Below, one piece after another: positions 23,781 to 33,444 of a stretch of DNA of 40,160 nt. The DNA comes from Nitrospirota bacterium (lineage in GTDB: Bacteria > Nitrospirota_A > Leptospirillia > Leptospirillales > Leptospirillaceae), in contig JAKBTA010000004.1 in NCBI GenBank assembly GCA_021844645.1, positions 1 through 40,160 on the forward strand, written 5' to 3'. A program made the translations under genes and the position numbers. The stretch's first letter is position 1; the number at the start of each line of letters is the position of its first letter. The notes under the pieces are model-generated. The model was not told where the DNA came from. It worked only from the letters and a program-made list of their open reading frames with translations, and searched no databases.

Positions 23781-25436
23781 CTATCGGTTGATAACCCAGG
23801 ATACCAGAGCATTCCTGATCGGAATCAACCGGCCCAGAAACGATGAAGCAATTGGATCATGGTATATCCGGACAGTTTGATCCATACTGCGCACGACCCG
23901 TCCAACCATTCTGTCGACGGCATCCCTTTCTGCATCCTTTCCGGAAAAACCAAAACCACGGGTTGCCATGGTCCTGCCCCATCGAACAACTCCGTTTTGA
24001 TCAACAAGACGTGCCCGAAACAACAGTGACTCGGAATAGAGGGTTGCCCCGCCAACGCTTTTCCTGTTCACTGAAATTACCCTGATCGATCCAGAATAAC
24101 GATTCCTCCCCCCAGACTGAATAAGGAAACCCTTCGACTTAAGCATCTCAACAAGTTTTTTGAGAAATACCGAGTCGAGTTTGGGATCAACCGCAATCTT
24201 GAGAGAGAACCCATGGAGCTCCCTTCGGTGATAAAAAGAGACGGGGAGACAAGAGGTCAATCCACGAAAAACCTTAGGCATTGGATGGCCCCTTTCAGGA
24301 AAGGGGCGGACACAGATCTTTCCCTGGTGCCGGAGAATCAGGATTTTTTTCAATGTGCAGTTGGCAATTCCTCCCGAATCGGTCATTCCACACTTCTTGT
24401 CGATCCAGGGGGATCTCCTGATTTTTTCCAGCAATGCCAGGTCAGCACTTAAAAAGAGACCCTGGTATGGCCACACAACCTCCTTTTCAGTAAAACCGGA
24501 TGGAGGAAAAAGGAAAAGGAATGGAAAATCAGGAAACTGTCGGGCGGGATCAAGGAAGAGATCGAGGGAAACACCTTTCACAAGGAAAACGTTTCCATGC
24601 ATTCGGAAAAACAATTTCCATCGATAAGGAACTTTTATAAATTTTCCAACAGGAACAATGAAAGATGAGTGGGGAATCTTGTATGGAGACAGCGTGAGCG
24701 AACGTCTTATTGTCCAAATTTCCCCGAAGGTTTTTTGATCAAGTCGCTCAAGCGCGTCTCGTTCAGCTGATGGCAACCGCGTCTGAGAGTGAAAAAGAGA
24801 CGAGGAAGATTGATTCCTTTCAAGACCCAATATCGCCGGCAAGGCTTCGCCCACTGAAAGCTGATGATCAATCATCCGGTCACGAAGCAGCATTTTTTTT
24901 AGTCGGTCTTCATCCTGTTTGAGAAAAGATTCCATTAACATTCCCAGAAGAGGCCTTTCAACCGAGACAAGAACCCATGCCTCACGCCTTTCAGGATGGC
25001 TTACCCTTTGAACGAACCAGGCGTCACAAACCGTTGGCGAAAGGGGTTGCCTGCATTTCTCCAGGGAAAAAACGGATTTCGATGACCACGATGACTGCCC
25101 TGACCATCTGGCTTCGTAAGCATGCCTCTCTTCCGGAAGGACCCTGACACCCTTATGGGCAAACCATTCCCATATCTTTCCATAAGCGGCAATTTGTGCC
25201 TTCATAAAAGCCGCTTTTTTTGACTGACCGGAAAATCCTTTAGCAACAAAAAAAAGAAGACCGGGTGATGTCTCTATTTGATGGGAAACCCATACCGGAG
25301 TCCGGGGGGAGGACTGCCATATAACTCCTCCGTTTTTATCATCAGGAAAACTTGCACACCCGGAAAGGAACGTCCATGTCAGACAGAAAGTGAAAAGGAT
25401 AACAAGTTTTATGGATCTCAGAAAAACAATCGTCAT
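23781..25436 (-). CDS. Large lipoprotein of unknown function
   Basis: A 551-residue protein with a signal peptide ending in the lipobox LSGC (Cys at about residue 27), implying an envelope lipoprotein. Just after it, residues 40-90 (PVWVSHQIETSPG ... AKGFSGQSKKAAFMKAQ) resemble the start of LPP20-type lipoproteins, in which a short helix follows a beta hairpin. The rest has several hydrophobic beta-rich patches, a pair of cysteines in KKCGMTDSGGIANC near 350-363, and no recognised enzyme motif. The ATG at codon 14 of the long frame is chosen because it places the signal peptide at the N-terminus and leaves a 10-base gap to zwf, instead of an overlap. Confidence 0.7.
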   Translation of the reverse strand: MTIVFLRSIKLVILFTFCLTWTFLSGCASFPDDKNGGVIWQSSPRTPVWVSHQIETSPGLLFFVAKGFSGQSKKAAFMKAQIAAYGKIWEWFAHKGVRVLPEERHAYEARWSGQSSWSSKSVFSLEKCRQPLSPTVCDAWFVQRVSHPERREAWVLVSVERPLLGMLMESFLKQDEDRLKKMLLRDRMIDHQLSVGEALPAILGLERNQSSSSLFHSQTRLPSAERDALERLDQKTFGEIWTIRRSLTLSPYKIPHSSFIVPVGKFIKVPYRWKLFFRMHGNVFLVKGVSLDLFLDPARQFPDFPFLFLFPPSGFTEKEVVWPYQGLFLSADLALLEKIRRSPWIDKKCGMTDSGGIANCTLKKILILRHQGKICVRPFPERGHPMPKVFRGLTSCLPVSFYHRRELHGFSLKIAVDPKLDSVFLKKLVEMLKSKGFLIQSGGRNRYSGSIRVISVNRKSVGGATLYSESLLFRARLVDQNGVVRWGRTMATRGFGFSGKDAERDAVDRMVGRVVRSMDQTVRIYHDPIASSFLGRLIPIRNALVSWVINR

Positions 25437-25446
25437 AGAAGTCTTT

Positions 25447-26958
25447 TCAGGAAAGATCAACGGAAAAAAAATCATCTACTTCAAAAGGACCGTCCGAACC
25501 GGCGGGATAAAACATCGGATCGCGCTTCAATGAAAGAAATGGCTCCATGAACATCCAGGCTTTTTCCACTTCGTCGTTTCTGGCGAACAAGGTCGCATCA
25601 CCCTTCATGACATCATAGATCAAACGAGAGTAGGCTTCCGGTGGATCTTCCGGATAAATCTGGCTATAGGCAAACGCCAAATCCGCCTGGTCAATCCGTA
25701 ACGGTGATCCAGGTCTCTTGATTCCGAAGCGCAGGGATATACCCTCATTCGGCTGGATCGACAGGGTCAGGACATTCTCGGTATCATCGTGGCATCCGGC
25801 CAGTCGGAAGAGTGCAACGGGAGGCTTCCTGTAATGAAGCACGATTTCCGTAGCCTTTCGGCTCATTCGCTTTCCTGCCACGAGATGAAAGGGGACCCCT
25901 GCCCACCTCATATTCTGTATCTCAAGCTTCATCGCGGCATAGGTCTCAACAACCGAAAGTGGGTCAACCCCCTTTTCCTGGCGATATCCCATAACCGGGT
26001 CACCAAGAACCCCTCCTTCAGAATATTGACCAAACAAGACGGACTCGGAAGGTTTCTGACTACGCCACGGAACAAGGGCCCTCAAAACCTTGACTTTTTC
26101 ATCTCTGATGCTGTCAGCGTCAAAGGAAACAGGAGGCTCCATCGCAGTCAGCGTCAACAACTGGAACAGATGGTTCTGGACCATATCCCTCAGGATTCCT
26201 GATTCCTCAAAATAAGCGCCTCTACCCTCTATTCCAATCGTCTCGAAGACCCTGATCTCGACACAACTGATAATCTCCCGGCTCCACAGAGCACCAAAAA
26301 CGGGATTCGCCAATCGAAGGATCAAGATGTTCTGGACGGTTTCTTTTCCAAGATAATGATCTATGCGATGGACTTCCGACTCACGAAACACCTTGAGGAC
26401 TGCAACATTGAGTGCTTTCGCAGAAACAAGATCATGGCCAAAAGGCTTTTCCACGACCAGTCTTCTGAATCCCGCCTTGGGAAAAGAGTCCAGTCGAGGA
26501 CGGATACGGCCAATCTGTTCAACGATTGGAATAAAAAAACTCGGCGGAGTAGCCAGATAAAACAGGATATTACCATTGGTCGCCTCTAAAAGCCCCGGGT
26601 CCGTGAGGTATTCAGCCAAATGGTCAAAATCTTCGGACTTTTCAAAAGACAATGGGAAGTAATGGATCCTTTCAAGAAAATCCCTCAGATCATCCGGCTC
26701 ATCTTTTTCATCTTCAGGCAAATGTCTTGAAAAGGCCCGGATACCATCGACCGCTTCCTTCCGGAACATCTGTGTTGTTTTTTCTTTCCTCGCAATACCA
26801 ATAATTTTTGTTTTTGGATGAAGATCCCCCTTGCGGTGAAGTTCATACAGGGCTGGCAACAGCTTTCTATGAGTCAGATCCCCTGATGCGCCAAAAACAA
26901 GAAAAAGAAGGGGTGGTGGAGAATGAGGTCCATCCCCCCTGGATTCGATGTCCCTCAA
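25447..26958 (-). CDS. zwf: Glucose-6-phosphate 1-dehydrogenase
   Basis: A protein of about 503 residues that oxidises glucose-6-phosphate to 6-phosphogluconolactone, yielding NAD(P)H. It carries the nucleotide-binding VFGASGDLTHRKLLPALY near residue 21 and the active-site RIDHYLGKETVQN with the catalytic His. The core FETIGIEGRGAYFEESGILRDMVQNH follows in the middle. Length matches the family (about 490). The start is uncertain: only TTG codons are available, and the one at 26956-26958 is best placed, 8 bases after GGGGGAGG. An earlier TTG would add six residues. It lies after tkt and before a lipoprotein gene. Confidence 0.95.
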   Translation of the reverse strand: MRDIESRGDGPHSPPPLLFLVFGASGDLTHRKLLPALYELHRKGDLHPKTKIIGIARKEKTTQMFRKEAVDGIRAFSRHLPEDEKDEPDDLRDFLERIHYFPLSFEKSEDFDHLAEYLTDPGLLEATNGNILFYLATPPSFFIPIVEQIGRIRPRLDSFPKAGFRRLVVEKPFGHDLVSAKALNVAVLKVFRESEVHRIDHYLGKETVQNILILRLANPVFGALWSREIISCVEIRVFETIGIEGRGAYFEESGILRDMVQNHLFQLLTLTAMEPPVSFDADSIRDEKVKVLRALVPWRSQKPSESVLFGQYSEGGVLGDPVMGYRQEKGVDPLSVVETYAAMKLEIQNMRWAGVPFHLVAGKRMSRKATEIVLHYRKPPVALFRLAGCHDDTENVLTLSIQPNEGISLRFGIKRPGSPLRIDQADLAFAYSQIYPEDPPEAYSRLIYDVMKGDATLFARNDEVEKAWMFMEPFLSLKRDPMFYPAGSDGPFEVDDFFSVDLS

Positions 26959-27055
26959 GACCAAAACCTCCCCCAAGAAATTTTGTTATTCCGAATAACG
27001 TCGGACTGAGACAGACAATATTGCCGGTAGAACAGAAACTATGAGCAGCATTCTC

Positions 27056-29107
27056 CTAAAACAATTCCTTGAACTGCTCCTTTATCCGGTTAATGATCGC
27101 CTCACGGGTAAATCCGAACTCCTTCATGAGAACCTCTCCCGGAGCGGATGCTCCGAAATCCGTCATACCGATGAGAAGATCCGACTCACTTGCGTACGGA
27201 GCCCATGAAAGGGGAGAAAGTGCCTCGACAAAAACACGTGGAATTCCCGTCCCCAGAACAGACCGCCGATACTCAAGCGGCTGATGGTCAAAGAGTGTCG
27301 TCGATGGCATGGAGACAACCCTGCTTCCGACACCATGTGCCAGGAGATCGTCCGATACGGACAGAAGAAGGGAGACTTCAGAGCCAGAACCGATCAGGAC
27401 AATTTTCACTGGCAGGGATGTCTCCCTCAAAACATAGCCCCCTTTTCTGACACCTGCAGAGAGCTCCGCGTAGGAAATCTGTCCGAGAACAGGAAGCTTC
27501 TGCCTTGTCAGAACCAGGGAAAGAGGGCCGTCATGGCCACTCCAGAACCAGTCGAGGGCAGCCAGTGTCTCATTTGCATCGGCGGGACGGACAACCGTCA
27601 TACGAGGTATCGAGCGAAGTCCGACAAGATGCTCCACCGGCTGGTGGGTCGGCCCATCCTCTCCCAATGCAATGCTGTCATGCGTCAAAACATAAAGGAC
27701 AGGTTGCTTCATGAGGCTCGACAACCTCATTCCTCCCCTCATGTAGTCACTGAAGACCAGAAACGTCCCGCCATAAACCCTGAAATATCCCGTCAAAGCC
27801 AGTCCATTCATGATGGCAGACATACCATGCTCCCTGACTCCGAAATGGAGATTGGCTCCTGCCGGTGTCTCCGGTGAACAGGCTGGCTCTCCCTTGATCA
27901 GGGTATTGTTCGACGGCGCAAGATCAGCAGACCCACCGAAGAGTCCGGGCACCGACTTGAAGGCCCCCTGAAGGATTTCGCCAAAAGCCTGTCGCGTCGC
28001 CATTCCTTTTGGATCGGAAAGATAGGGTTTGACCTCTTTGAGAGGACCGTCAATCTTTTCCGAATGCCGCCATCGGTCGAGCTCTGCGGCTTCAGCAGGG
28101 AACGCCTTTGCATAGCGGACAGAAAGATCCACCCATGTCTTGTAAGAAGCGGCTCGCTTTCCTGTTTTTTCCAGAAAAGCCTGCCGAACATCATCTGGGA
28201 CAAGAAAGGAAGGTTCCGTTGGCCATCCAAGGTTGATCTTTGTTTTTCGGACCTCCTCGGCACCAAAGGCACTTCCATGAGCATGCGCCGTATTTTCATA
28301 AGCTGGACTCCCAAAACCGATCAGGGTCCGGATTGAGACAAACTTGGGCCGATTGCGTTCATCTTCCGTCTGGAGAGACGGCTCAGTTGCCCAGGAAAGG
28401 GCTGAACGAACCTCTGCAAGGTTATTGCCATCGAGAACATGCTTCACAGCCCATCCCATCGAGGAATACCTTGCCGGAACATCTTCAGAAAACGCGAGGC
28501 TTGTCGAACCATCGATCGTAATATGGTTGTTGTCATAAAGGAGAATGACATTGGAGAGTTTTTGATGGCCTGCAAAAGAAGCTGCCTCCTGAGCAACACC
28601 TTCCATCATGCATCCATCTCCAGCGACGATGAAAACGCGGCTATCAAAAAGATCATAGCCCGGGCGATTAAATACGGCGGAGAGACGGCGAAGTCCCAGT
28701 GCCATTCCTATCCCCATGCCAACACCCTGCCCCAGAGGTCCCGTTGTTGCCTCAACTCCAATCGTATGCCCGTGTTCAGGATGACCGGGGGTCAGGCTTC
28801 CCCATTGCCGGAAGTTCTTCAGGTCGGACAGGGAAAGCCCATACCCTGTCAGGTGGAGAAGGGAGTACAGCAACATTGAAGCATGTCCGGCTGACAGGAC
28901 AAATCGATCGCGGTTCGGCCACTCCGGATGTTCAGGATTGTGCCGAAGAAACTCCGTCCACAGGACGTATGCCGCGGAAGCAAAACCCATCGGGGTTCCA
29001 GGATGTCCGGAGTTTGCCGCCTCAACGGCATCCAGCGCAAGCATCCTGATGGTGTTGATGGACTTGAGCTCAAGGTTATCGTTATTAAGACGTCCTGCAT
29101 CACCCAT
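27056..29107 (-). CDS. tkt: Transketolase
   Basis: A 683-residue thiamine-diphosphate enzyme that moves two-carbon ketol units between sugar phosphates in the non-oxidative pentose phosphate pathway and Calvin-type cycles. The N-terminal ANSGHPGTPMG near residues 32-42 contains the conserved His. The ThDP motif is AGDGCMMEGVAQEA ... NNHITIDG at about 155-190. The central region PGLFGGSADLAPSN, FGVREHGMSAIMNGLA and DSIALGEDGPTHQPVEHL at about 390-480 forms the pyrimidine site. The ATG at 29105-29107 has AGGAG 8 bases upstream. It is flanked by zwf and pgl. Confidence 0.97.
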   Translation of the reverse strand: MGDAGRLNNDNLELKSINTIRMLALDAVEAANSGHPGTPMGFASAAYVLWTEFLRHNPEHPEWPNRDRFVLSAGHASMLLYSLLHLTGYGLSLSDLKNFRQWGSLTPGHPEHGHTIGVEATTGPLGQGVGMGIGMALGLRRLSAVFNRPGYDLFDSRVFIVAGDGCMMEGVAQEAASFAGHQKLSNVILLYDNNHITIDGSTSLAFSEDVPARYSSMGWAVKHVLDGNNLAEVRSALSWATEPSLQTEDERNRPKFVSIRTLIGFGSPAYENTAHAHGSAFGAEEVRKTKINLGWPTEPSFLVPDDVRQAFLEKTGKRAASYKTWVDLSVRYAKAFPAEAAELDRWRHSEKIDGPLKEVKPYLSDPKGMATRQAFGEILQGAFKSVPGLFGGSADLAPSNNTLIKGEPACSPETPAGANLHFGVREHGMSAIMNGLALTGYFRVYGGTFLVFSDYMRGGMRLSSLMKQPVLYVLTHDSIALGEDGPTHQPVEHLVGLRSIPRMTVVRPADANETLAALDWFWSGHDGPLSLVLTRQKLPVLGQISYAELSAGVRKGGYVLRETSLPVKIVLIGSGSEVSLLLSVSDDLLAHGVGSRVVSMPSTTLFDHQPLEYRRSVLGTGIPRVFVEALSPLSWAPYASESDLLIGMTDFGASAPGEVLMKEFGFTREAIINRIKEQFKELF

Positions 29108-29236
29108 AATTAACACTCCTGTTCTGCAATGATTTCAAAAACCGGCCATATCACCGTGATCGAAGAAAACTCACAACAAATCGACCGGAACACATTATCG
29201 AAACTGATTGTTTATCGAAAGGAATTCAGACAAGAA

Positions 29237-30061
29237 TCAGGACATTAGCTTGACCACACGAGCCAGATTTTCAGAAAGCGCCGACCTGTCGACCCAGAAG
29301 GTTGCGGCCTGGCCCAATTCCGCACGGAGTAAAAGGAGCTCCTGGACCGGTGAAGGCTTCATCCTGAGAAGAATATCATCAAGAACAGTCCTTTTCTCCT
29401 CTCCCATCACCAGAAAAATCAGGTGACGGGCATGGGCCAGCAAATGGTAGCCCATCGAGATCCGGGCTTCTCTTTCATTTGTCGCCGGAGCGCTCACAAC
29501 AAGCTGATGGTGCTCAAGCTCAGGAAAGGTTCCGGGAAAAAGACTTGCGGTATGCCCATCAGGCCCAATCCCCAGAAAAACATAGTCCATTACAGGAAGA
29601 TGGGGGCCGGGGGCTCCCATGACCTGCATGATTTCATGAGCGTATCTCAACGCTTCCTCGGATATGACCGACGCCTCCCCCATGATTCTGTGAATCCGGT
29701 GCGGAGAAATGCCCAGTGGATCCAGGAGAGTTTCCCTGATCATCCTGAAGTTGCTGCGGGGGTGAGTCGGTGGGACCATTCTCTCATCCCCCTCGAACCA
29801 TTCAACCTTTCCAATCCAGTCTTCGCAGCCAACGGAGAGCAACTTTCCCATTTCTCCAAAAAGCCCTCGCGGAGAATTTCCCCCTGACAGGACAACAGCG
29901 GAGGTATTTCTGGACAAAACATCCTTCTTCAGGAGCTCCCTGAACAAAATAGCACCTTCCCTCGCCAGCTCATCCGGTGTGGACCAAACCATGAAAGAGG
30001 GAATCATCCCCGGATCCTGATGATCCTTTGCTGAATGCGTTGAATCAGAGCCTGCTGTCAT
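29237..30061 (-). CDS. pgl: 6-phosphogluconolactonase
   Basis: A 274-residue protein of the DevB/SOL type that hydrolyses 6-phosphogluconolactone, the product of Zwf. Family motifs are VVLSGGNSPRGLF near 57-69, FEGDERMVPPTHPRSNFRM near 89-107 and FLGIGPDGHTASLFPG near 162-177, the last containing the catalytic-type His. The first 18 residues are a poorly conserved extension. The start ATG overlaps the glk stop in ATGA, so the two are translationally coupled. It lies between glk and tkt and works in sequence with Zwf. Confidence 0.95.
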   Translation of the reverse strand: MTAGSDSTHSAKDHQDPGMIPSFMVWSTPDELAREGAILFRELLKKDVLSRNTSAVVLSGGNSPRGLFGEMGKLLSVGCEDWIGKVEWFEGDERMVPPTHPRSNFRMIRETLLDPLGISPHRIHRIMGEASVISEEALRYAHEIMQVMGAPGPHLPVMDYVFLGIGPDGHTASLFPGTFPELEHHQLVVSAPATNEREARISMGYHLLAHARHLIFLVMGEEKRTVLDDILLRMKPSPVQELLLLRAELGQAATFWVDRSALSENLARVVKLMS

Positions 30062-31110
30062 GCCATTTTCCCCCCATATGAAAGGACATGGCGACTCGCA
30101 TAGAAAGCAGAGCCGACAAGAGGAGCCTCGGGGTCCAGAATAATCCAGACCGGAACTTTAGCCAACAGCTCACTGTACCGTCCCTTTTCAACAAACCTCC
30201 TTCGGAAGATCCCGGACTCCAAAAGTGGCCTGATTCGGATCGGTATGCCACCGCCGAGGAAACATCCACCCCGTGCCAGAACCTTCAGCACCATATTCGA
30301 TGCCTCCTGGGCGAGGATCTCGACAAACAGCTCTAGAGCCTTCAGACAGACCGGATTTTTCTCATCAATGGCTTTGTGCGAAATCTGAGCGGGAAGATCT
30401 GACGGTGGGTCGCCTTCCGGGATGGGAAGAGGACGGCTTCCTGAAGGGATATCCTTCGCCAGATAAGAATAGAGGCGAACAATACCCATTCCCGAGAGAA
30501 GCCTTTCAACACTCACGTGAGGAAACTCCTCCCACAGGTAATCAAGAATCCGTGACTGTTCCTTGTTGAATGGTGCCCAATCGGCATGTCCCCCTTCTGA
30601 TGGTATGGCAAAGAAATCGCCATCCCTGCTACAAAGGACAGCCTCGCCCAGACCTGTCCCCGGAGCGACAAGAACCCTTGTTCCAGGCAAGCCCGCCTCA
30701 CCATCCTGAACTGTTGCCAGGGGAATCAACGGATCACCACCAACGCTCCATGCCAGAGACTCAAGATCATTCAGGAGGAAAACGCTTCCCTCCGGAACAG
30801 AAACGAGTCGCTCAAGCGATTCCGCATCAACGATCCATGGGAGATTCGTTGTCCGGCAGATCCGGCCAACCACCGGTCCCGCCACGCCAAATGTCGCACC
30901 GACAATATTGGGATCTCCGGCAAGACGACCATGAACCCAGGCAAGATACTCCCGAACCATTGGCTCGAGAGTGTCATATCTTTTGCTGGGATACACCATA
31001 GGGTATAACGGTACAAAGTGCTCCCTGGAGCTTCTCTCCGCAAGGGAAAAAAGTGCCAGGGAAGTTTTCGTTCCGCCGATATCTCCCACAAGAACCAAAG
31101 GTTGTGCCAT
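30058..31110 (-). CDS. glk: Glucokinase
   Basis: A 350-residue ROK/Glk-type sugar kinase that phosphorylates glucose with ATP. The N-terminal phosphate-binding GDIGGTKTSLALF is at residues 9-21. FLLNDLESLAWSV near 106-118 contains the catalytic-type Asp. ATP-site glycines occur in LVAPGTGLGEAVL near 146-158, and the C-terminal LARGGCFLGGGIPIRI near 280-295 completes the fold. Zinc-binding ROK cysteines are absent, so it fits the Glk (not NagC/ROK) group. GGAGGG lies about 9 bases before the ATG. It is the first gene of glk-pgl-tkt-zwf. Confidence 0.92.
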   Translation of the reverse strand: MAQPLVLVGDIGGTKTSLALFSLAERSSREHFVPLYPMVYPSKRYDTLEPMVREYLAWVHGRLAGDPNIVGATFGVAGPVVGRICRTTNLPWIVDAESLERLVSVPEGSVFLLNDLESLAWSVGGDPLIPLATVQDGEAGLPGTRVLVAPGTGLGEAVLCSRDGDFFAIPSEGGHADWAPFNKEQSRILDYLWEEFPHVSVERLLSGMGIVRLYSYLAKDIPSGSRPLPIPEGDPPSDLPAQISHKAIDEKNPVCLKALELFVEILAQEASNMVLKVLARGGCFLGGGIPIRIRPLLESGIFRRRFVEKGRYSELLAKVPVWIILDPEAPLVGSAFYASRHVLSYGGKMA

Positions 31111-31190
31111 ATCCAGCCCTCCACCTTCCGATACAGTGTTTTGACCGGTGCCTCTCGATCAGGGATTCCGTCTTCAAAGCCTCTTTTATC

Positions 31191-31220
31191 TTGACAGTCC
31201 CGATCAGGCCCTCATATGAT
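31191..31220 (+). promoter_or_regulatory. Promoter for hpnH
   Basis: TTGACA (31191-31196) and TATGAT (31215-31220) are separated by 18 bases on the plus strand, 6/6 and 5/6 matches. It would give a leader of about 100 bases before hpnH. The leader includes a 6-bp hairpin TCTTCC/GGAAGA at 31261-31278 of unknown meaning. Confidence 0.7.
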
Positions 31221-31329
31221 ACCTATACTGAGAATAGCCCTTTTGGTCGAGAAAGTCATTTCTTCCCGTGAAGGAAGACCTTTGGGGCCTCCTATATTCC
31301 TTTGACAGACAAACGATCGGAAAATAAAA

Positions 31330-32358
31330 ATGGCAATATCCATCCACCAGGCCGTCAAGGTTGGTTCATATATTCTTAGCCAGAAACTGCGCGGACGCAG
31401 AAAGTTCCCTCTCGTACTGATGCTTGAACCTCTTTTCCGGTGCAACCTTGAGTGTGCCGGATGCGGAAAGATACAATATCCCGAGGAAATCCTGAACAAG
31501 AGGCTCTCTCCGGAGGAATGCTTCAGAGCCGTTGACGAGTGCGGCGCACCGGTCGTGACCATTGCCGGTGGAGAACCCCTCATCCATCAGGAAATCAGTG
31601 AGATCGTCGAAGGAATCGTCGCAAGAAAGAAGTTTGTTTACCTCTGTACCAACGCGATCCTGCTTGAAAAACATCTTCACCGGCTCAAACCTTCACCCTA
31701 CCTGACCCTTTCGATCCATCTTGACGGATTGAAGGAAGACCACGACCGTCTCGTATGCCGAAACGGCATATTCGATGTTGCAGTCAGGGCAATCAAGGAT
31801 GCCAAGTCAAAAGGGTTCAGGGTCACAACGAATTCGACGGTCTTTGAGGGGGAAAACCCGGAAGACCTTCACAGATTTTTTGATTTTGTCTCCACGCTCA
31901 AGACGGACGGGATGATGATTTCCCCTGGCTATTCCTATGCATGGGCCCCTGATCAGGCTCATTTTCTGAGACGGGAGAGGACCAAAGAGTTTTTCAAGAA
32001 AATCTTTGCTCCAATGCATGAAAAAGGAAACACAAAACAGTGGAACTTCAATCACAGCCCCTTTTACCTGGATTTTCTCGAAGGCGCAAGGGATTACGAC
32101 TGTACTCCATGGGGGAGTCCGAACTATTCCGTTCTGGGGTGGCAAAAACCCTGCTATCTCTTGAACGATGGTTATGCTTCAAGCTTCAAGGAGCTTATGG
32201 ATACCACCAACTGGGACCAGTACGGCCACAAAAGCGGTAATCCCAAATGCCAGGACTGCATGGTTCACTGCGGATTTGAGCCTTCCGCAGTATCAGATGC
32301 GACATCAAGTATCAAAAACACAATCCGTTCAATATCGAGTCTGATTCCTGCTGGATGA
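31330..32358 (+). CDS. hpnH: HpnH, adenosyl-hopene transferase (radical SAM)
   Basis: A 342-residue radical-SAM enzyme that joins a 5'-deoxyadenosyl group to a hopene, the first step of extended hopanoid (bacteriohopane) side-chain synthesis. The cluster motif is C38xxxC42xxC45 in [22 protein letters not shown] glycine motif [12 protein letters not shown] near 73-84 and [14 protein letters not shown] near 124-137 match the family. The C-terminal region, [15 protein letters not shown] near 310-324, is also typical of HpnH. Hopanoids strengthen membranes at low pH. GGAAAA precedes the ATG by 5 bases. It heads a plus-strand run. Confidence 0.94.
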   Translation: MAISIHQAVKVGSYILSQKLRGRRKFPLVLMLEPLFRCNLECAGCGKIQYPEEILNKRLSPEECFRAVDECGAPVVTIAGGEPLIHQEISEIVEGIVARKKFVYLCTNAILLEKHLHRLKPSPYLTLSIHLDGLKEDHDRLVCRNGIFDVAVRAIKDAKSKGFRVTTNSTVFEGENPEDLHRFFDFVSTLKTDGMMISPGYSYAWAPDQAHFLRRERTKEFFKKIFAPMHEKGNTKQWNFNHSPFYLDFLEGARDYDCTPWGSPNYSVLGWQKPCYLLNDGYASSFKELMDTTNWDQYGHKSGNPKCQDCMVHCGFEPSAVSDATSSIKNTIRSISSLIPAG

Positions 32359-32412
32359 GCCCGGGGCTACCATCACTTTTGAAAATGACACAGAGCCGTC
32401 TCCGGGTGTCGC

Positions 32413-33444
32413 ATGAAGGCGATTAGACTACATGATTCATCGGGAGATCCGTCGGCGCTCTCCCTCGACGATCTCCCCATCCCCGAAATCAGATCACCCG
32501 GGGATGTTCTCGTTCGTGTCCACGCAGCAGGCGTTAACCCCATTGACTTCAAGCTTCGGAAAAAAGGGTCCCTCTTTCCCGAGAACCTTCCTGCTGTGCC
32601 AGGATGTGAAGGGGCTGGAACCGTTGAAGCGGTTGGCAAGGGCGTAACATCATTTTCTCCTGGGGATCAGGTCTATTTCATGCACGGAGGATTTGGATTA
32701 TCTCCCGGCTCATTTGCTGAATACACGATCGTTCCCGAAATTTCTCTTTGCAAAAAACCTTCCCTCCTCACAATGGAAGAGGCCGCATGCGTTCCCCTTA
32801 CCTTGACCACCGCATGGGAGTCTCTTCATACAAGGGCACAGATTAAACAAACTGATACGGTTCTGATTCATGCCGGAACCGGGGGGGTGGGACAGATGGC
32901 AATCCGACTGGCCCATTCCGAAGGCGCACGGGTATTCACAACCGTCCGGGGAAACAAAAATAAACAGATTATCCTCTCTCAACAGGACGCCATCCCCATT
33001 TCATCAGAACATTTTGAAGAGGAATTTCTGGAAATCTCCAATGGACAACACCCAAACTTGATTCTGGACACACTTGGAGGCCCATTTACCTCAAGAAGTC
33101 TCGCATTTTTGGCGCCATATGGAAGAATGGTGACGCTGTTGGAAGAACCACTCTCAAATGAAGACTCCATTCATTCAAAAGTTAAAAATCTCACTCTTCA
33201 CTGGATACAGGCACTCGCTCCAGGGATTTTCAACATTGAGTCGAAAAAAAGAGACCAGGCAGAAATCCTTCAAAAAGGTCAGGTCCTTGCGGATGCCGGA
33301 AAGATCTCAGTCAAAATCAGTCGCACCCTCTCGCTTGAAGATGTCGCGGAGGCAATAGACCTCGTGGAATTCGGGCATCCGTTTGGAAGGGTCGTCATCT
33401 CCATGGGGGTCAAGGAGGCTTTTGATTGGCAACATACGTCGTAG
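32413..33444 (+). CDS. Zinc-independent MDR family quinone oxidoreductase
   Basis: A 343-residue medium-chain dehydrogenase/reductase. The N-terminal GroES-like domain (VHAAGVNPIDFKLRKKG near 36-52, PGCEGAGTVEAVGKGV near 63-78) lacks the Cys/His zinc ligands of alcohol dehydrogenases. The Rossmann motif HAGTGGVGQMAIRLA lies near 152-166. This puts it in the NADPH:quinone oxidoreductase (Qor) subgroup, which typically reduces quinones or enones with one or two electrons from NADPH. The true substrate is unknown. It follows hpnH by 54 bases on the same strand and overlaps the metallophosphatase gene by 19 bases. No strong ribosome binding site is visible. Confidence 0.87.
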   Translation: MKAIRLHDSSGDPSALSLDDLPIPEIRSPGDVLVRVHAAGVNPIDFKLRKKGSLFPENLPAVPGCEGAGTVEAVGKGVTSFSPGDQVYFMHGGFGLSPGSFAEYTIVPEISLCKKPSLLTMEEAACVPLTLTTAWESLHTRAQIKQTDTVLIHAGTGGVGQMAIRLAHSEGARVFTTVRGNKNKQIILSQQDAIPISSEHFEEEFLEISNGQHPNLILDTLGGPFTSRSLAFLAPYGRMVTLLEEPLSNEDSIHSKVKNLTLHWIQALAPGIFNIESKKRDQAEILQKGQVLADAGKISVKISRTLSLEDVAEAIDLVEFGHPFGRVVISMGVKEAFDWQHTS

